DNA of 64,000 bases, taken from contig NZ_JAETWB010000005.1 in the NCBI RefSeq assembly GCF_016773205.1, forward strand, positions 219,724 to 283,723, given 5' to 3'. Positions 23,701 to 32,362 of this stretch are shown here, piece by piece. A program made the position numbers and the translations under genes. The DNA is from Belnapia arida. GTDB lineage: Bacteria; Pseudomonadota; Alphaproteobacteria; Acetobacterales; Acetobacteraceae. Numbering within the stretch: position 1 is the first letter of the stretch; each line of letters begins with the position of its first letter. Under the pieces are notes generated by a model, which saw only the letters and a program-made list of their open reading frames with translations, had not been told where the DNA came from and did no database searches.

Positions 23701-25363
23701 GCAGCACGAGGCCGGCGGCGCCCGGCGGCCGGGCCAGCGCGGCGGCGGGGCGGCCCTCGGCAAGCGCCCGTTCGGCGAGCGCGAGGTCGGCCGCCCCCTC
23801 GGCGCCGGTCGCCGTCTCGCGGTAGCCGGGCGGGAAGGCCTCTTGCCAGCGGGCCAGCAGCGCCGCGGCGGCGGCCTCCCCCCGCTCGGCGGCCAGCGCC
23901 TCGGAGAGCCGGTCGGCGAAGCCGCGCGCCGCCTGGGCGACGGCCGTCTCCAGCGCCGCCTCGTCCAGTTCGGGCGGATGCGCCGGGTCGGTGCCGATGA
24001 TGTAGTGGATGCGCGCCAGCGGCGAATCGCCGAGCGCGATGTACCAGGCGCTCAGCCGGCCGCCGCAGGCCCGCGCCAGCATGGCGCCCACGCGCTCGCG
24101 CAGCCGGGTGTCGAAGGTGTCGCGCGGCAGCCAGGCGATGGCCGAGACGAAGCGGCCGAAGGGGTCGCGCCGCAGCACCAGCGCCGGGCGCGGCCTGATC
24201 TGCAGGTCGAGCGCGCGGCGGGCGGCCGCCAGGATCTCCGGCTCCGGGGCCTGGAACAGCTCGTCGCGCGGCCAGGTGTCGAGGATGTTGCGCAGCGCGC
24301 GGCCGTCATGCGCCTCCGGGTCGTAGCCGGCGGCGGAGAGGATGCGGTCCACCTTCTCCGCCAGCAACGGGATGCTGCGCGGGTTGCGGTTGTAGGCCGA
24401 GGCGGCGAAGAGGCCGAGGAAAAGCCGCAGCCCCGCCACCTGCCCCTCGGCGCCGAGCAGGTCGGTGACGATCACGTCGGCATGCTGCGGGCGATGCACC
24501 GTGCTCCGCATATTGGCCTTGGCGATGGTGACGGCGGCGCTGTCGGTCAGCGCGGCGCGGAGCGCGGGCGGCAGGGCGCCCTCGCCGCGCAGCACGTCGA
24601 AGACGGGCAGGGCAGCGTCGCGCAGCAGGCCGAGATTCTCGGCCTCCACCGGGTGCAGCGCCCCTTCGGGCGTGAGGTCGAGGCGGCGATGGCCGAGCAG
24701 GACGTAATTGTCCTCGCCCAGCCAGCGTAGGAAGCCGATGGCGCCCGGCTCGGCGCGGGGCGCCACCTCCGCCGCCGCCTGGCGCAGCAGGGCGGCCATG
24801 GCGGGAAAGTCCTCCACGGCGCGGCGGGTATCGGCCATCGCCCGGGTCAGCGCCGCTTCGAGCCCGGCCCAGTCATCGGGCGCCACGGCGGGCTGGCCCG
24901 GCAGCAGCGCGGTGGGCGCGGCGCCGAGGGTGATGCGCATCATGCTCTCGGGGGCGCCCTCGCCGCCGAGGGAGAGCAGGCGTCCGGCCGCGTCGCGCCG
25001 CACCGGTACCACGGGGTGGAGGAGCTGGCGTACCACCCGCCCCTGCCGGGCGAGCGCACCGAGCGCGCTGTCCACCAGGAAGGGCATGTCGTCGGTGACG
25101 ATCTCCGCCACCGCATGCGGCCCCTGCCCGGCGGCGGGCGGGATGAGGCGGATGCGGGCGCCCCCCGGCGGCCGGTCCTGCGCCAGGGCGAAGAGGCTGG
25201 CGGCGGCGGCGGCCACCGCCTCCGGCGCGGCAAGCTCGGCGGCCGGCACATCGGCATGCAGGACGCGGAGCAGATGGGCGGCATCCGCCGGAAGGGCGGG
25301 GGCCTGGCGCCTCAGCGCCTCCTCCGCCAGGCGGAGCAGTTCAAGCCGGGCCGGCTCGGTCAT
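20735..25363 (-). CDS. gdhZ: NAD-dependent glutamate dehydrogenase, large (180 kDa) type
   Basis: Oxidative deamination of glutamate to 2-oxoglutarate with NAD. The protein is 1542 residues, characteristic of the large tetrameric GDH found in proteobacteria and Streptomyces. A long N-terminal region with ACT-like regulatory segments precedes the catalytic core. The core contains [38 protein letters not shown] (catalytic Lys) and the Rossmann part [15 protein letters not shown]. Two further motifs are [12 protein letters not shown] and [12 protein letters not shown]. Regulation is often by amino acids binding the N-terminal part. It is first in an operon with the mug and transporter genes and runs divergently from the JmjC-type gene at 25477. 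Confidence 0.95.
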   Translation of the reverse strand: [1542 protein letters not shown]

Positions 25364-25476
25364 CCGTCGTATCCCCCCGTGGTTCGGCCGCCCCTCTCTT
25401 CGCGGCTTCCGCCGCCTGCGGCAAGCCTAACGGAACGGTCCCGCTTCGGCGCGCGATCTGCTACACCGCGGGCATC

Positions 25477-26700
25477 ATGACCATGACCCTTGCCGAGCTG
25501 CTCGCCCCGGTGACGCCCGAGCGGTTCTTCACCGAGTATCATGACCGCAAGCCGCTGCATGTGCAGGGCGGGGCGGCGAAATTCGCCCATGTCCTATCCT
25601 GGCGGCAGATCAACCGGCTGCTGGACATGACCCATATCTGGTCCGGCCACTCGCTGCAGCTGGTGATGGACGGCACGCCGGTGCCGCCCGAGCAGTATTG
25701 CGGCCGCGCCACCAGCCGGGACAATGCCCAGGTGCTGCAGCCCGAGGCACCCAAGGTGCGGGACTGGGTGAAGCGCGGCGCCAGCATCGTCATGAACGAC
25801 GTGGACAGCCTCACCCCCGGCCTCGCCGCCGTCTCCGCAGCGCTGGAGGGGGCCGGGCTCGGCAAGGCGCAGGCCAACGTCTACATCTCCTGGCAGAGCC
25901 ACAAGGCCTTCCCCGCGCATTTCGACACGCATGAGGTCTGGGCGGTGCAGGTCGAGGGCGAGAAGACCTGGAACCTCTGGGACGGTCGCGCCGAGTGGCC
26001 GATCGCCCACCCCGTCTTCCGCGCGATGCCCCAGGCGCAGCACGAGCAGCAGAAGGGCCGGCTGCGCGAGAAGGTGCTGATGCGGCCGGGCGATCTGCTC
26101 TACCTGCCGCGCGGCTGGTACCACGATGCGCTGGCCGAGGCGCCGGCCTCGGTCCACATCGCCTATGGCGTGCATGCGCCACTCGGGATGGACCTGCTCA
26201 ACATCCTGGTCGAGCGGGCGCTCTACGACCCCGAGTTCCGCAAGCCCCTGCCCCGGCAGGACGGCTCTGCGGCGGCCAAATTCGCCCTCACCAGCCGCGC
26301 TGGCGCACTCGGCCAGCGCCTGGCCGAACTCTGCCGCGAGCCGAAGGTGATGGAGGTGCTGGAGCGCTTCGTCGCCGACTACCGCTTCCATCGCGGCGGC
26401 AACGACCTGCTGGCCGCCCGCGACATCGCCCCGGCCAGCGAAAAGCCGGGCGTGGAGACCGACGCGCCCGCCTTCCGTGTGCTGGCGCCGGGGGCGAAGC
26501 CCGTGCGGCGCGGGGCGGAGTGGGTGCTGAAGACCGCCGGCGGCGTGTTGCCGCTCGCCGGCGCCGAGGTGGAGGCGGCCGGCTGGTTGCTCGCCCGGCC
26601 GGATGTGGCGGAGCCGGAGCTGCGCGCGGCTCATCCAGGGGTGGATGCGGCGGCGCTGCTGGCGCGGCTGCGGGATGCGGGGCTGCTGGTCGCCGCATGA
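25477..26700 (+). CDS. JmjC/cupin-type 2-oxoglutarate oxygenase (ribosomal oxygenase-like)
   Basis: A 407-residue protein of the cupin_4/ROX family, whose members hydroxylate Arg or His residues of ribosomal proteins (YcfD/RoxA acts on uL16). The Fe(II)-binding triad is H148-T-D150 in PAHFDTHEVWAV and H216 in LPRGWYHDAL. 2-oxoglutarate-binding residues are expected at KTWNLW. The opening LAELLAPVTPERFFTEYHDRKPLHV is typical. The C-terminal part (from residue 240) has a winged-helix-like tail. The ATGA overlap with the OmpA-like gene downstream indicates translational coupling. The target is not known from sequence. Confidence 0.82.
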   Translation: MTMTLAELLAPVTPERFFTEYHDRKPLHVQGGAAKFAHVLSWRQINRLLDMTHIWSGHSLQLVMDGTPVPPEQYCGRATSRDNAQVLQPEAPKVRDWVKRGASIVMNDVDSLTPGLAAVSAALEGAGLGKAQANVYISWQSHKAFPAHFDTHEVWAVQVEGEKTWNLWDGRAEWPIAHPVFRAMPQAQHEQQKGRLREKVLMRPGDLLYLPRGWYHDALAEAPASVHIAYGVHAPLGMDLLNILVERALYDPEFRKPLPRQDGSAAAKFALTSRAGALGQRLAELCREPKVMEVLERFVADYRFHRGGNDLLAARDIAPASEKPGVETDAPAFRVLAPGAKPVRRGAEWVLKTAGGVLPLAGAEVEAAGWLLARPDVAEPELRAAHPGVDAAALLARLRDAGLLVAA

Positions 26701-27134
26701 TGATCCCGCTGATTGCTGCCGCCCTGCTGCTGCCCGGCCTCGTCTTGTCCAAGACGGTCTGGGCGCAGCCCCGCCCCTTCTCCTGCATCGGTGCCGAGCA
26801 GCTGGAGGATGACGCCTTCGCCATTCCCTTTGCCCGTGGCGCCGCCCAGCCGCGGGAGGAGGCACGGACCAACCTGGCCGCCGCCGCCGAACGGGCGAAG
26901 CGCGAGCCGGAGCGGATGCTCTGCGTGCTCGGCCATGCCGACCAGCAGGAAGGCGGGGCGCAGGCCGGCTTGCAGCTGGCCGCGAAGCGCGCCGGGGCGG
27001 TGGCCGAGGCGCTGGCGAAGCTGGGGGTGGAGCGCGACCGCATCCGCGCCGAGGCGCGCCGGGCCGCCTTCGCCCGTGGCGCCGTACCGGCGGAGCGGAG
27101 CGTGACTGTGGTGCTGCTGCCGCCGGCACCCTGA
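26697..27134 (+). CDS. OmpA-like domain secreted protein
   Basis: A 145-residue protein starting in the ATGA overlap with the oxygenase gene. It has an N-terminal hydrophobic signal (MMIPLIAAALLLPGLVLS) and an OmpA-family peptidoglycan-binding-like region. That region includes LCVLGHADQQEGGAQAGLQLA and KRAGAVAEALAKLGV, with the small β-α repeats of OmpA C-domains. The usual NNRRVEI motif is replaced by VPAERSVTVVL, so peptidoglycan binding is uncertain. It is short, has no obvious lipobox and probably lies free in the periplasm. Function unknown. Confidence 0.7.
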   Translation: MMIPLIAAALLLPGLVLSKTVWAQPRPFSCIGAEQLEDDAFAIPFARGAAQPREEARTNLAAAAERAKREPERMLCVLGHADQQEGGAQAGLQLAAKRAGAVAEALAKLGVERDRIRAEARRAAFARGAVPAERSVTVVLLPPAP

Positions 27135-27140
27135 GGCGCG

Positions 27141-27386
27141 TCAGGGGGCGTGAACAGCCGCCATCAGATCGACGGCGACCAGCCGGGTATCGAGCCACGG
27201 CGAATGCCAGGCGGCCAGCAACGGGTCCGGATGCACCGCGACCGTGTATTGGCCGGCCGCGACCCGCCTGGCCTCTTCGGCGGATCGGGCGTGGATCTGG
27301 CAGGGGTTCCGGTGCCAGCTCAGGCCCCAGGCGGGATCCGTCAGCCCATCAAGGGCCGGACGCAGCATGAACAGGGATGTCGACAT
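27141..27386 (-). CDS. hypothetical protein (81 aa)
   Basis: An 81-residue frame starting MSTSLFMLRPALDGLTDPAW. It has the composition of a real cytoplasmic protein, with WHRNPCQIHARSAEEARRVA and HPDPLLAAWHSPWLDTR, no membrane segment and no known motif. It lies on the same strand as and downstream of the amidase gene (55 bases away) and is convergent with the OmpA-like gene. No strong ribosome binding site is visible upstream, and a start at the next ATG (MLRPALDG) is possible. I do not recognise a family. Confidence 0.5.
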   Translation of the reverse strand: MSTSLFMLRPALDGLTDPAWGLSWHRNPCQIHARSAEEARRVAAGQYTVAVHPDPLLAAWHSPWLDTRLVAVDLMAAVHAP

Positions 27387-27441
27387 TTTCCGAACCGCTG
27401 GGGTGAAACGAAAAAGACAGCGATGCTGTCCTTCTCATCCG

Positions 27442-28917
27442 CTACGGTGAATGGGTCGAACTGGATGCGTGGTTTGGATCGGAATTGCGCACGCCTGGAT
27501 CACGCTTCCCTGAATGCCGTGTCCAGCCTGCCTCTTGCCAAAGAGGCCAAGGCTCCGCCGCCTCCCACTCCCGCGCCAGGGCGCAGAGCAGCCCGTCCGC
27601 GCCGGGCTGCCCGACGAGCTGGAAGCCGATGGGCAGGCCAGCGGAGGAAGGCCGGCTTGGCAGCGCGAGGCCCGGCAACCCGGCCAGGTTGGCGAAATTG
27701 GTGAAGACGGCATGGCCACGCGGCCCGACTGCCTGGCCGTCGATGACGGGCGGCGCGACCTCCTCGGCCGGCCAGGGCAGGGCGGCGGCGGCCGGGGTCA
27801 GGATCAGGTCATAGGCGGTGAAGAAGCTGGCCATCCGCCGACGGAGAGCGGCGATGCCGTCGAGTGCGGCGAAGAGTGCGGTGGCGGGGAGCGCCCGGCC
27901 AGCCTCGGCCATCTCCCGCAGCATGGGCGCGCTGGCCTCGCCGCCGCGCGCCGCCAGCAGCCAGGCGAGGCCGGCCTGGCCGATGGGGTTGAACAGCGCG
28001 GCCAGCATCTCCGTCTCGAAGGGCGGCGCGCCTTCCTCCACATGATGACCGAGTTCGGCGAGCCGCGCCGCCGCCGCCGCGGTGCTGGCGGCGATCTCCG
28101 GATCGACCGGGTTGGCGCCGAAGCGGGGGACGAAGAGGATGCGCTGCCGCCCCGGCACCGCTGGCACGGCGAAGGGAGGCAGGGCATGGCTCAGCGGGTC
28201 CCGCGCGTCGGGCGGGGCGAGCAGGGCGAGGAAGGCGATCAGGTCGGCGCTGGTGCGGGCGATGGGGCCGATCTGCTCGAGGTCGAGCAGGATGGCGGGC
28301 AGCCCGTCGCAGCGCGGCACCCGGCCGGGCGTCGGCTTCAGCCCGACCAGTCCGGCATGGGAAGCAGGGCGACGAATGGATCCTCCACCATCCGTGCCGA
28401 GCGCCAGCGGCCCGAGCCCGGCCGCGACCGCCGCGACAGCCCCGCCGGAGGAGCCACCCGGCGTCAGCGCCATGTTCCACGGGTTGCGGGTCGGGCCGAA
28501 GACCGGGTTGCTTGTATAGCCCTGGAGGGTGAATTCCGGGACGTTCGTCTTGCCGAGCGGCACCAGCCCGGCGGCGCGCAGCCGGGCGACCAGCAGCTCG
28601 TCCCGCTCCGGTACGCCGCCCGCGAAGAGTGGGCTGCCCCAGGCGCAGGGCAGGCCGGCCATGGCGATGTTGTCCTTCACCGTGAAGGGCACGCCATCGA
28701 GCGGCGAAAGCGGAAGGCCGGCACGCCAGCGGGCGGTGCTCGCCGCGGCGGCAGCGCGGGCGCCGTGCTCGTCGAGGGCGATGATGGCGTTGAGGCGCGG
28801 GTTCAGCCGCTCGACCCGCGCCAGCACCGCCTCCAGCGCCTCGGTCGGGGATAGCCGACCCTGCGCGAAGCGGCCGGCCAGCGCGGTGGCGGAAAGAAAG
28901 GCGAGATCCTCGCTCAT
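27442..28917 (-). CDS. amidase (amidase signature family)
   Basis: A 491-residue hydrolase of the amidase signature family. The Ser-cisSer-Lys catalytic site is visible: the Lys in FTVKDNIAMAG, the Gly/Ser-rich GGSSGGAVAAVAAG, and TDGGGSIRRPASHAGLVG, which contains the nucleophilic Ser. The opening LSATALAGRFAQGRLSPTEALE is typical. The C-terminal 30 residues (WTRHSGKRDPGVRN onward) look like an untypical extension. Its start overlaps the nitronate monooxygenase stop by four bases, so both are in one operon. Substrates could be nitrile-derived amides or aryl amides and cannot be named here. Confidence 0.88.
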   Translation of the reverse strand: MSEDLAFLSATALAGRFAQGRLSPTEALEAVLARVERLNPRLNAIIALDEHGARAAAAASTARWRAGLPLSPLDGVPFTVKDNIAMAGLPCAWGSPLFAGGVPERDELLVARLRAAGLVPLGKTNVPEFTLQGYTSNPVFGPTRNPWNMALTPGGSSGGAVAAVAAGLGPLALGTDGGGSIRRPASHAGLVGLKPTPGRVPRCDGLPAILLDLEQIGPIARTSADLIAFLALLAPPDARDPLSHALPPFAVPAVPGRQRILFVPRFGANPVDPEIAASTAAAAARLAELGHHVEEGAPPFETEMLAALFNPIGQAGLAWLLAARGGEASAPMLREMAEAGRALPATALFAALDGIAALRRRMASFFTAYDLILTPAAAALPWPAEEVAPPVIDGQAVGPRGHAVFTNFANLAGLPGLALPSRPSSAGLPIGFQLVGQPGADGLLCALAREWEAAEPWPLWQEAGWTRHSGKRDPGVRNSDPNHASSSTHSP

Positions 28918-29879
28918 CCCATCATCCCGCGCAGGCGGGCAAGGCCGGCCGACGCCTCCTCGGCCATGCGGGCGATGATGGCGCCGGCCGGCTCCACCCC
29001 CTCAATCAGGCCGACGCATTGGCCGGCCCAGACATAGCTCTCCGCAAGGTCGCCGCCATCGGTGCCGCGGGCATTGGCGGTGCCGGCGATCATGGCGATC
29101 AGCTCCTCCTTCGGCGCCCCGGCGGCCTCGGCGGCGACGATGCGCTCCGCATGCGGGCTGCGCAGCACACGGCCGGGCATGCCGAGCGTCCGCTTGATGA
29201 GCATGGTGTCGCCCGGCGCCGCAGCCGCCAGGGCGTTCTTGTAGTTGTCATGCGCGATGGCCTCGGCGCTGGCGACGAAGCGGGTGCCCATCTCCACCCC
29301 CTCGGCGCCAAGGGCGAGGGCGGCCAGCAGCCCGGCGCCGGTGGCGATGCCGCCCGAGGCGAGCACCGGGATCTTCACCGCCGCCACGGTGCGCGGGACC
29401 ATCACCATGGTCGTCTCATCGGAACGGCCGATATGGCCGCCGCCCTCGTAGCCGACGGTCGCCACCATGTCGGCGCCGGCGGCCTCGGCCTTCCGCGCCA
29501 GCTCGGGCCCGGCGGTCAGCACCAGGGTCTTCGCCCCCACCTGCTCGCAGCGGCGGATGAAGGGGGCCGGGTTTCCGGCGGTCAGCGCGATGATCCGCAC
29601 CCCCTCCTCCAGCGCCGCCTCAAGGCCCGGGGTGATGTCGTTGCGGCCGATCGGAAAGTTCACCGCGAAGGGCTTGTCCGTCAGGCTGCGGCAGCGGCGG
29701 ATCTCGGCCCGCAGCGCCTCCGGCCCGTCGAGGCCGGCGGTGCTGATCTGCCCGAGCCCGCCCGCGTTGGAGACGGCGGCGGCGAGGTCAGCGAAGGCCA
29801 CGCGCGCCAGCCCGCCCTGCACGATCGGGTAGCGGATGCCGAGCAGGCGGGTGACGCGGGTTTCGATGGCGTGCGACAT
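28914..29879 (-). CDS. nitronate monooxygenase (2-nitropropane dioxygenase family)
   Basis: An FMN-dependent monooxygenase of 321 residues with a TIM-barrel fold. The start at 29879 gives MSHAIETRVTRLLGIRYPIVQ. Family motifs: PIVQGGLARVAFADLAAAVSNAGGLGQ, GHIGRSDETTMVMVP, ASGGIATGAGLLAALALGAEGV and GTRFVASAEA. A His in the GGHIG loop is the usual catalytic base of class I enzymes. It oxidises propionate-3-nitronate or related nitroalkane anions, protecting cells from these poisons. Other members act as enoyl reductases. It is the first gene of the operon with the amidase, and it runs divergently from a VOC-family gene 30 bases away. Confidence 0.88.
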   Translation of the reverse strand: MSHAIETRVTRLLGIRYPIVQGGLARVAFADLAAAVSNAGGLGQISTAGLDGPEALRAEIRRCRSLTDKPFAVNFPIGRNDITPGLEAALEEGVRIIALTAGNPAPFIRRCEQVGAKTLVLTAGPELARKAEAAGADMVATVGYEGGGHIGRSDETTMVMVPRTVAAVKIPVLASGGIATGAGLLAALALGAEGVEMGTRFVASAEAIAHDNYKNALAAAAPGDTMLIKRTLGMPGRVLRSPHAERIVAAEAAGAPKEELIAMIAGTANARGTDGGDLAESYVWAGQCVGLIEGVEPAGAIIARMAEEASAGLARLRGMMG

Positions 29880-29909
29880 GGAATCCTTGGGGCTGAGGAA
29901 ATTGGGATC

Positions 29910-30749
29910 ATGCTGACGCATCTGGGCGGGATCGACCATGCCGTGGTGCTGGTGCGGAACCTGGACGCCGCGGCGGCCGGCTTCGCCCGGCTCGGCTTCA
30001 CCCTGTCGCCGCGCGGGGTGCATTCGCCGGAGATGGGCACCGGCAACCACTGCATCGTGCTGCGCACCGACTATGTGGAGCTGCTCGGCGTGCTGGCGCC
30101 GACCGAGCGCAACACCCGCTGGCGCGAGGTGCTGGCGGAGCGCGAGGGCATCTCCGCCATCGCGCTGCGCGCCCAGGATGCCGAAGCGGGCGCCACCGAG
30201 CTGGCAGCGCGCGGCACTACCACCCTGCCGGTGCAGCGCTTCGGCCGGCCTGTCACCATGCCGGATGGCGGGGCGGCGGAGGCGCGCTTCCGCACCTTCC
30301 ATCTGGCGGAGGCCCCTGCCCCGGGCCTCAGCCTCTTCGCCTGCGAGCACCTGACGCCGGAGGCCACCTGGATCCCCGGGCTGATGGAACACCCGAACAC
30401 CGCCGAGGCCCTGGCCGGCATCGAAGTGCTGGCGGCCAACCCCGTCGCCGCGGCCGAGGCGATGGGCCGGGTGCTGGACCGCACGCCGGAGGCCGAGGCG
30501 GATGGGGCGATGCGGCTGGAGACCGGGGCGGCGCCGCTGGTCTTCCTCACGGGGATGCATCTCGCCGGGCGCTACCCTGGCCTCGACCTCACCGGCCTGC
30601 CGGCGGAAGGGCCGGTGACGCTGGCGGTGCGGGTCGCCAACCCCTCTGCCGCTGTGCGCTGCGCCGCCGGAACGGGGGCGATGGAGGGGCGGTTCGGCCT
30701 CGCCGTGCCGCCCAGCGCAGCGCATGGGCTGATCCTCGCCTTCCGGTAA
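29910..30749 (+). CDS. VOC/glyoxalase-like domain protein
   Basis: A 279-residue protein whose N-terminal half is a vicinal-oxygen-chelate domain: LTHLGGIDHAVVLVRNLDAAAAGF, then GTGNHCIVLRTDYVELLGV. It resembles the glyoxalase-like domain PF13468, with a second half of weaker similarity. Metal-binding His9 is in the expected position. It runs divergently from nitronate monooxygenase across about 30 bases, so both may share a control region. Function is probably isomerase or dioxygenase-like, with substrate unknown. Confidence 0.8.
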   Translation: MLTHLGGIDHAVVLVRNLDAAAAGFARLGFTLSPRGVHSPEMGTGNHCIVLRTDYVELLGVLAPTERNTRWREVLAEREGISAIALRAQDAEAGATELAARGTTTLPVQRFGRPVTMPDGGAAEARFRTFHLAEAPAPGLSLFACEHLTPEATWIPGLMEHPNTAEALAGIEVLAANPVAAAEAMGRVLDRTPEAEADGAMRLETGAAPLVFLTGMHLAGRYPGLDLTGLPAEGPVTLAVRVANPSAAVRCAAGTGAMEGRFGLAVPPSAAHGLILAFR

Positions 30750-30848
30750 GGGGCAGGGCGATCCTGCTTGCCCAACCGGTAGGCGGCTATCATTATCGGT
30801 ATATCAGGCGCCCGCCAGACGGCGCCCCAGCCAAGGATCACAGGGACG

Positions 30849-32351
30849 ATGTCCGAAGCCGCGACCCTCGAAAGGCCCACTCCGCAGCAGGCGGACCATG
30901 TCGATGTGCTGATCGTCGGCGCCGGCATCTCCGGGGTGGGCGGCGCCTACCACCTGAAGACGCAATGCCCCGGCACCAGCTTCGCCGTGCTGGAGGCCGC
31001 CGAGACCTTCGGCGGCACCTGGTGGACGCACAAGTATCCCGGCATCCGCTCCGACAGCGACCTCCACACCTTCGGCTACCGCTTCAAGCCCTGGACCGGC
31101 ACGCCCATCGCCACTGCGGACGAGATCCGCAAGTACATGGGCGAGGTGATCGAGGAGAACGGCCTCGACCGCCACATCCGCTACAACCACCGCATCCACT
31201 CCGCCTGCTGGTCGAGCGCCGACAACCTCTGGACCATCGAGGCGACGCGGGGCGACACCGGCGAGGCGGTCCGGATCACCGCCGACTTCCTCTGGATGTG
31301 TCAGGGCTACTACCGCCACAACGACGGCTACATGCCGGACTGGGCAGGCAAGGAGCGCTTCCGCGGCCGGCTCGTCCATTCCGAGAACTGGCCGGAAGAC
31401 CTCGATTATGCCGGCAAGCGCGTCGTCGTCATTGGCTCCGGCGCCTCGGCGGCGACCATCGTGCCGGCCATGGCGGGCAAGGCCGCGCATGTGACGATGC
31501 TGCAGCGCACGCCGACCTATTTCCGCACCGGGCGCAACGCCATCGAGCTGGCGGAGGAGCTGCGCAAGCTCCAGGTGGACGAGACCTGGATCCACGAGAT
31601 CGTCCGCCGCAAGATCCTGCTGGAGCAGACTGTCTTCACCGAGCGCTGCTTCAACGAGCCGGACAAGGTGAAGGCGGAGATGCTGGCCAATCTCCGCTCC
31701 ATCCTCGGGCCGGATTACGACCTGGACAGGCATTTCACTCCGAACTACCGGCCCTGGCGGCAGCGCATCGCCTTCGTGCCCGATGCCGACCTGTTCCAGG
31801 CGGTGGCGCGCGGCGAAGCCTCGGTCGTCACCGACGAGATCGAGCATTTCGACGAGGCGGGCATTCAGCTCAAGTCGGGGCAGCATCTGGAGGCGGACAT
31901 CATCGTCGCCGCCACCGGCTTCCACCTGAACGTGCTGGGCGACATCGCCTTCGAGATCGACGGCAAGCCGCTCGCCTTCCACGAGACCGTCACCTATCGC
32001 GGAATGATGTTCACCGGCATCCCCAACATGGCCTGGGTCTTTGGCTATTTCCGCGCGAGCTGGACGCTGCGGGCGGACCTCGTCGGCGATTTCGTCTGCC
32101 GACTGCTGAAATACATGGAGGCTAAGGGGGCGAAGCGCGTCGAGGTGGCGCTGCGGCCCGAGGACCGCGACATGCCGATCCTCCCCTGGATCGATCCGGA
32201 AAATTTCAATCCGGGCTACCTGATGCGGGGGATGCACCTGCTGCCGAAGCGCGGCGACAAGCCGGAATGGCAGCATACCCAGGACTACTGGTCGGAGAAG
32301 GATGCCTTTGCCGCCATCGACCTGAACGACGCCGCCTTCGTCTATCGCTGA
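30849..32351 (+). CDS. flavin-containing monooxygenase, Baeyer-Villiger type
   Basis: A 500-residue FAD/NADPH monooxygenase. The FAD-binding motif GAGISGVGGAYHL lies near residue 25 and the NADPH-binding motif VVVIGSGASAATIV near 195. The Baeyer-Villiger fingerprint FxGxxxHxxxWP is present as FRGRLVHSENWP. These enzymes convert ketones to esters or lactones. Another signature is GGTWWTHKYPGIRSDSDLH. It starts 99 bases after the VOC gene, in a region with an AT-richer stretch (atcattatcggtatatc), and the membrane protein gene follows 11 bases later. The substrate is not predictable. Confidence 0.9.
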   Translation: MSEAATLERPTPQQADHVDVLIVGAGISGVGGAYHLKTQCPGTSFAVLEAAETFGGTWWTHKYPGIRSDSDLHTFGYRFKPWTGTPIATADEIRKYMGEVIEENGLDRHIRYNHRIHSACWSSADNLWTIEATRGDTGEAVRITADFLWMCQGYYRHNDGYMPDWAGKERFRGRLVHSENWPEDLDYAGKRVVVIGSGASAATIVPAMAGKAAHVTMLQRTPTYFRTGRNAIELAEELRKLQVDETWIHEIVRRKILLEQTVFTERCFNEPDKVKAEMLANLRSILGPDYDLDRHFTPNYRPWRQRIAFVPDADLFQAVARGEASVVTDEIEHFDEAGIQLKSGQHLEADIIVAATGFHLNVLGDIAFEIDGKPLAFHETVTYRGMMFTGIPNMAWVFGYFRASWTLRADLVGDFVCRLLKYMEAKGAKRVEVALRPEDRDMPILPWIDPENFNPGYLMRGMHLLPKRGDKPEWQHTQDYWSEKDAFAAIDLNDAAFVYR

Positions 32352-32362
32352 GCGGAGGTCCC

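Noticed and set aside
20954..24730. A very long plus-strand open frame opposite the glutamate dehydrogenase gene (1258 codons)
   Set aside because: Shadow of the biased codon use of the minus-strand gene; its residues are low in hydrophobic order and rich in Gly, Arg and Ala, with no motif, while the GDH protein is fully conserved.
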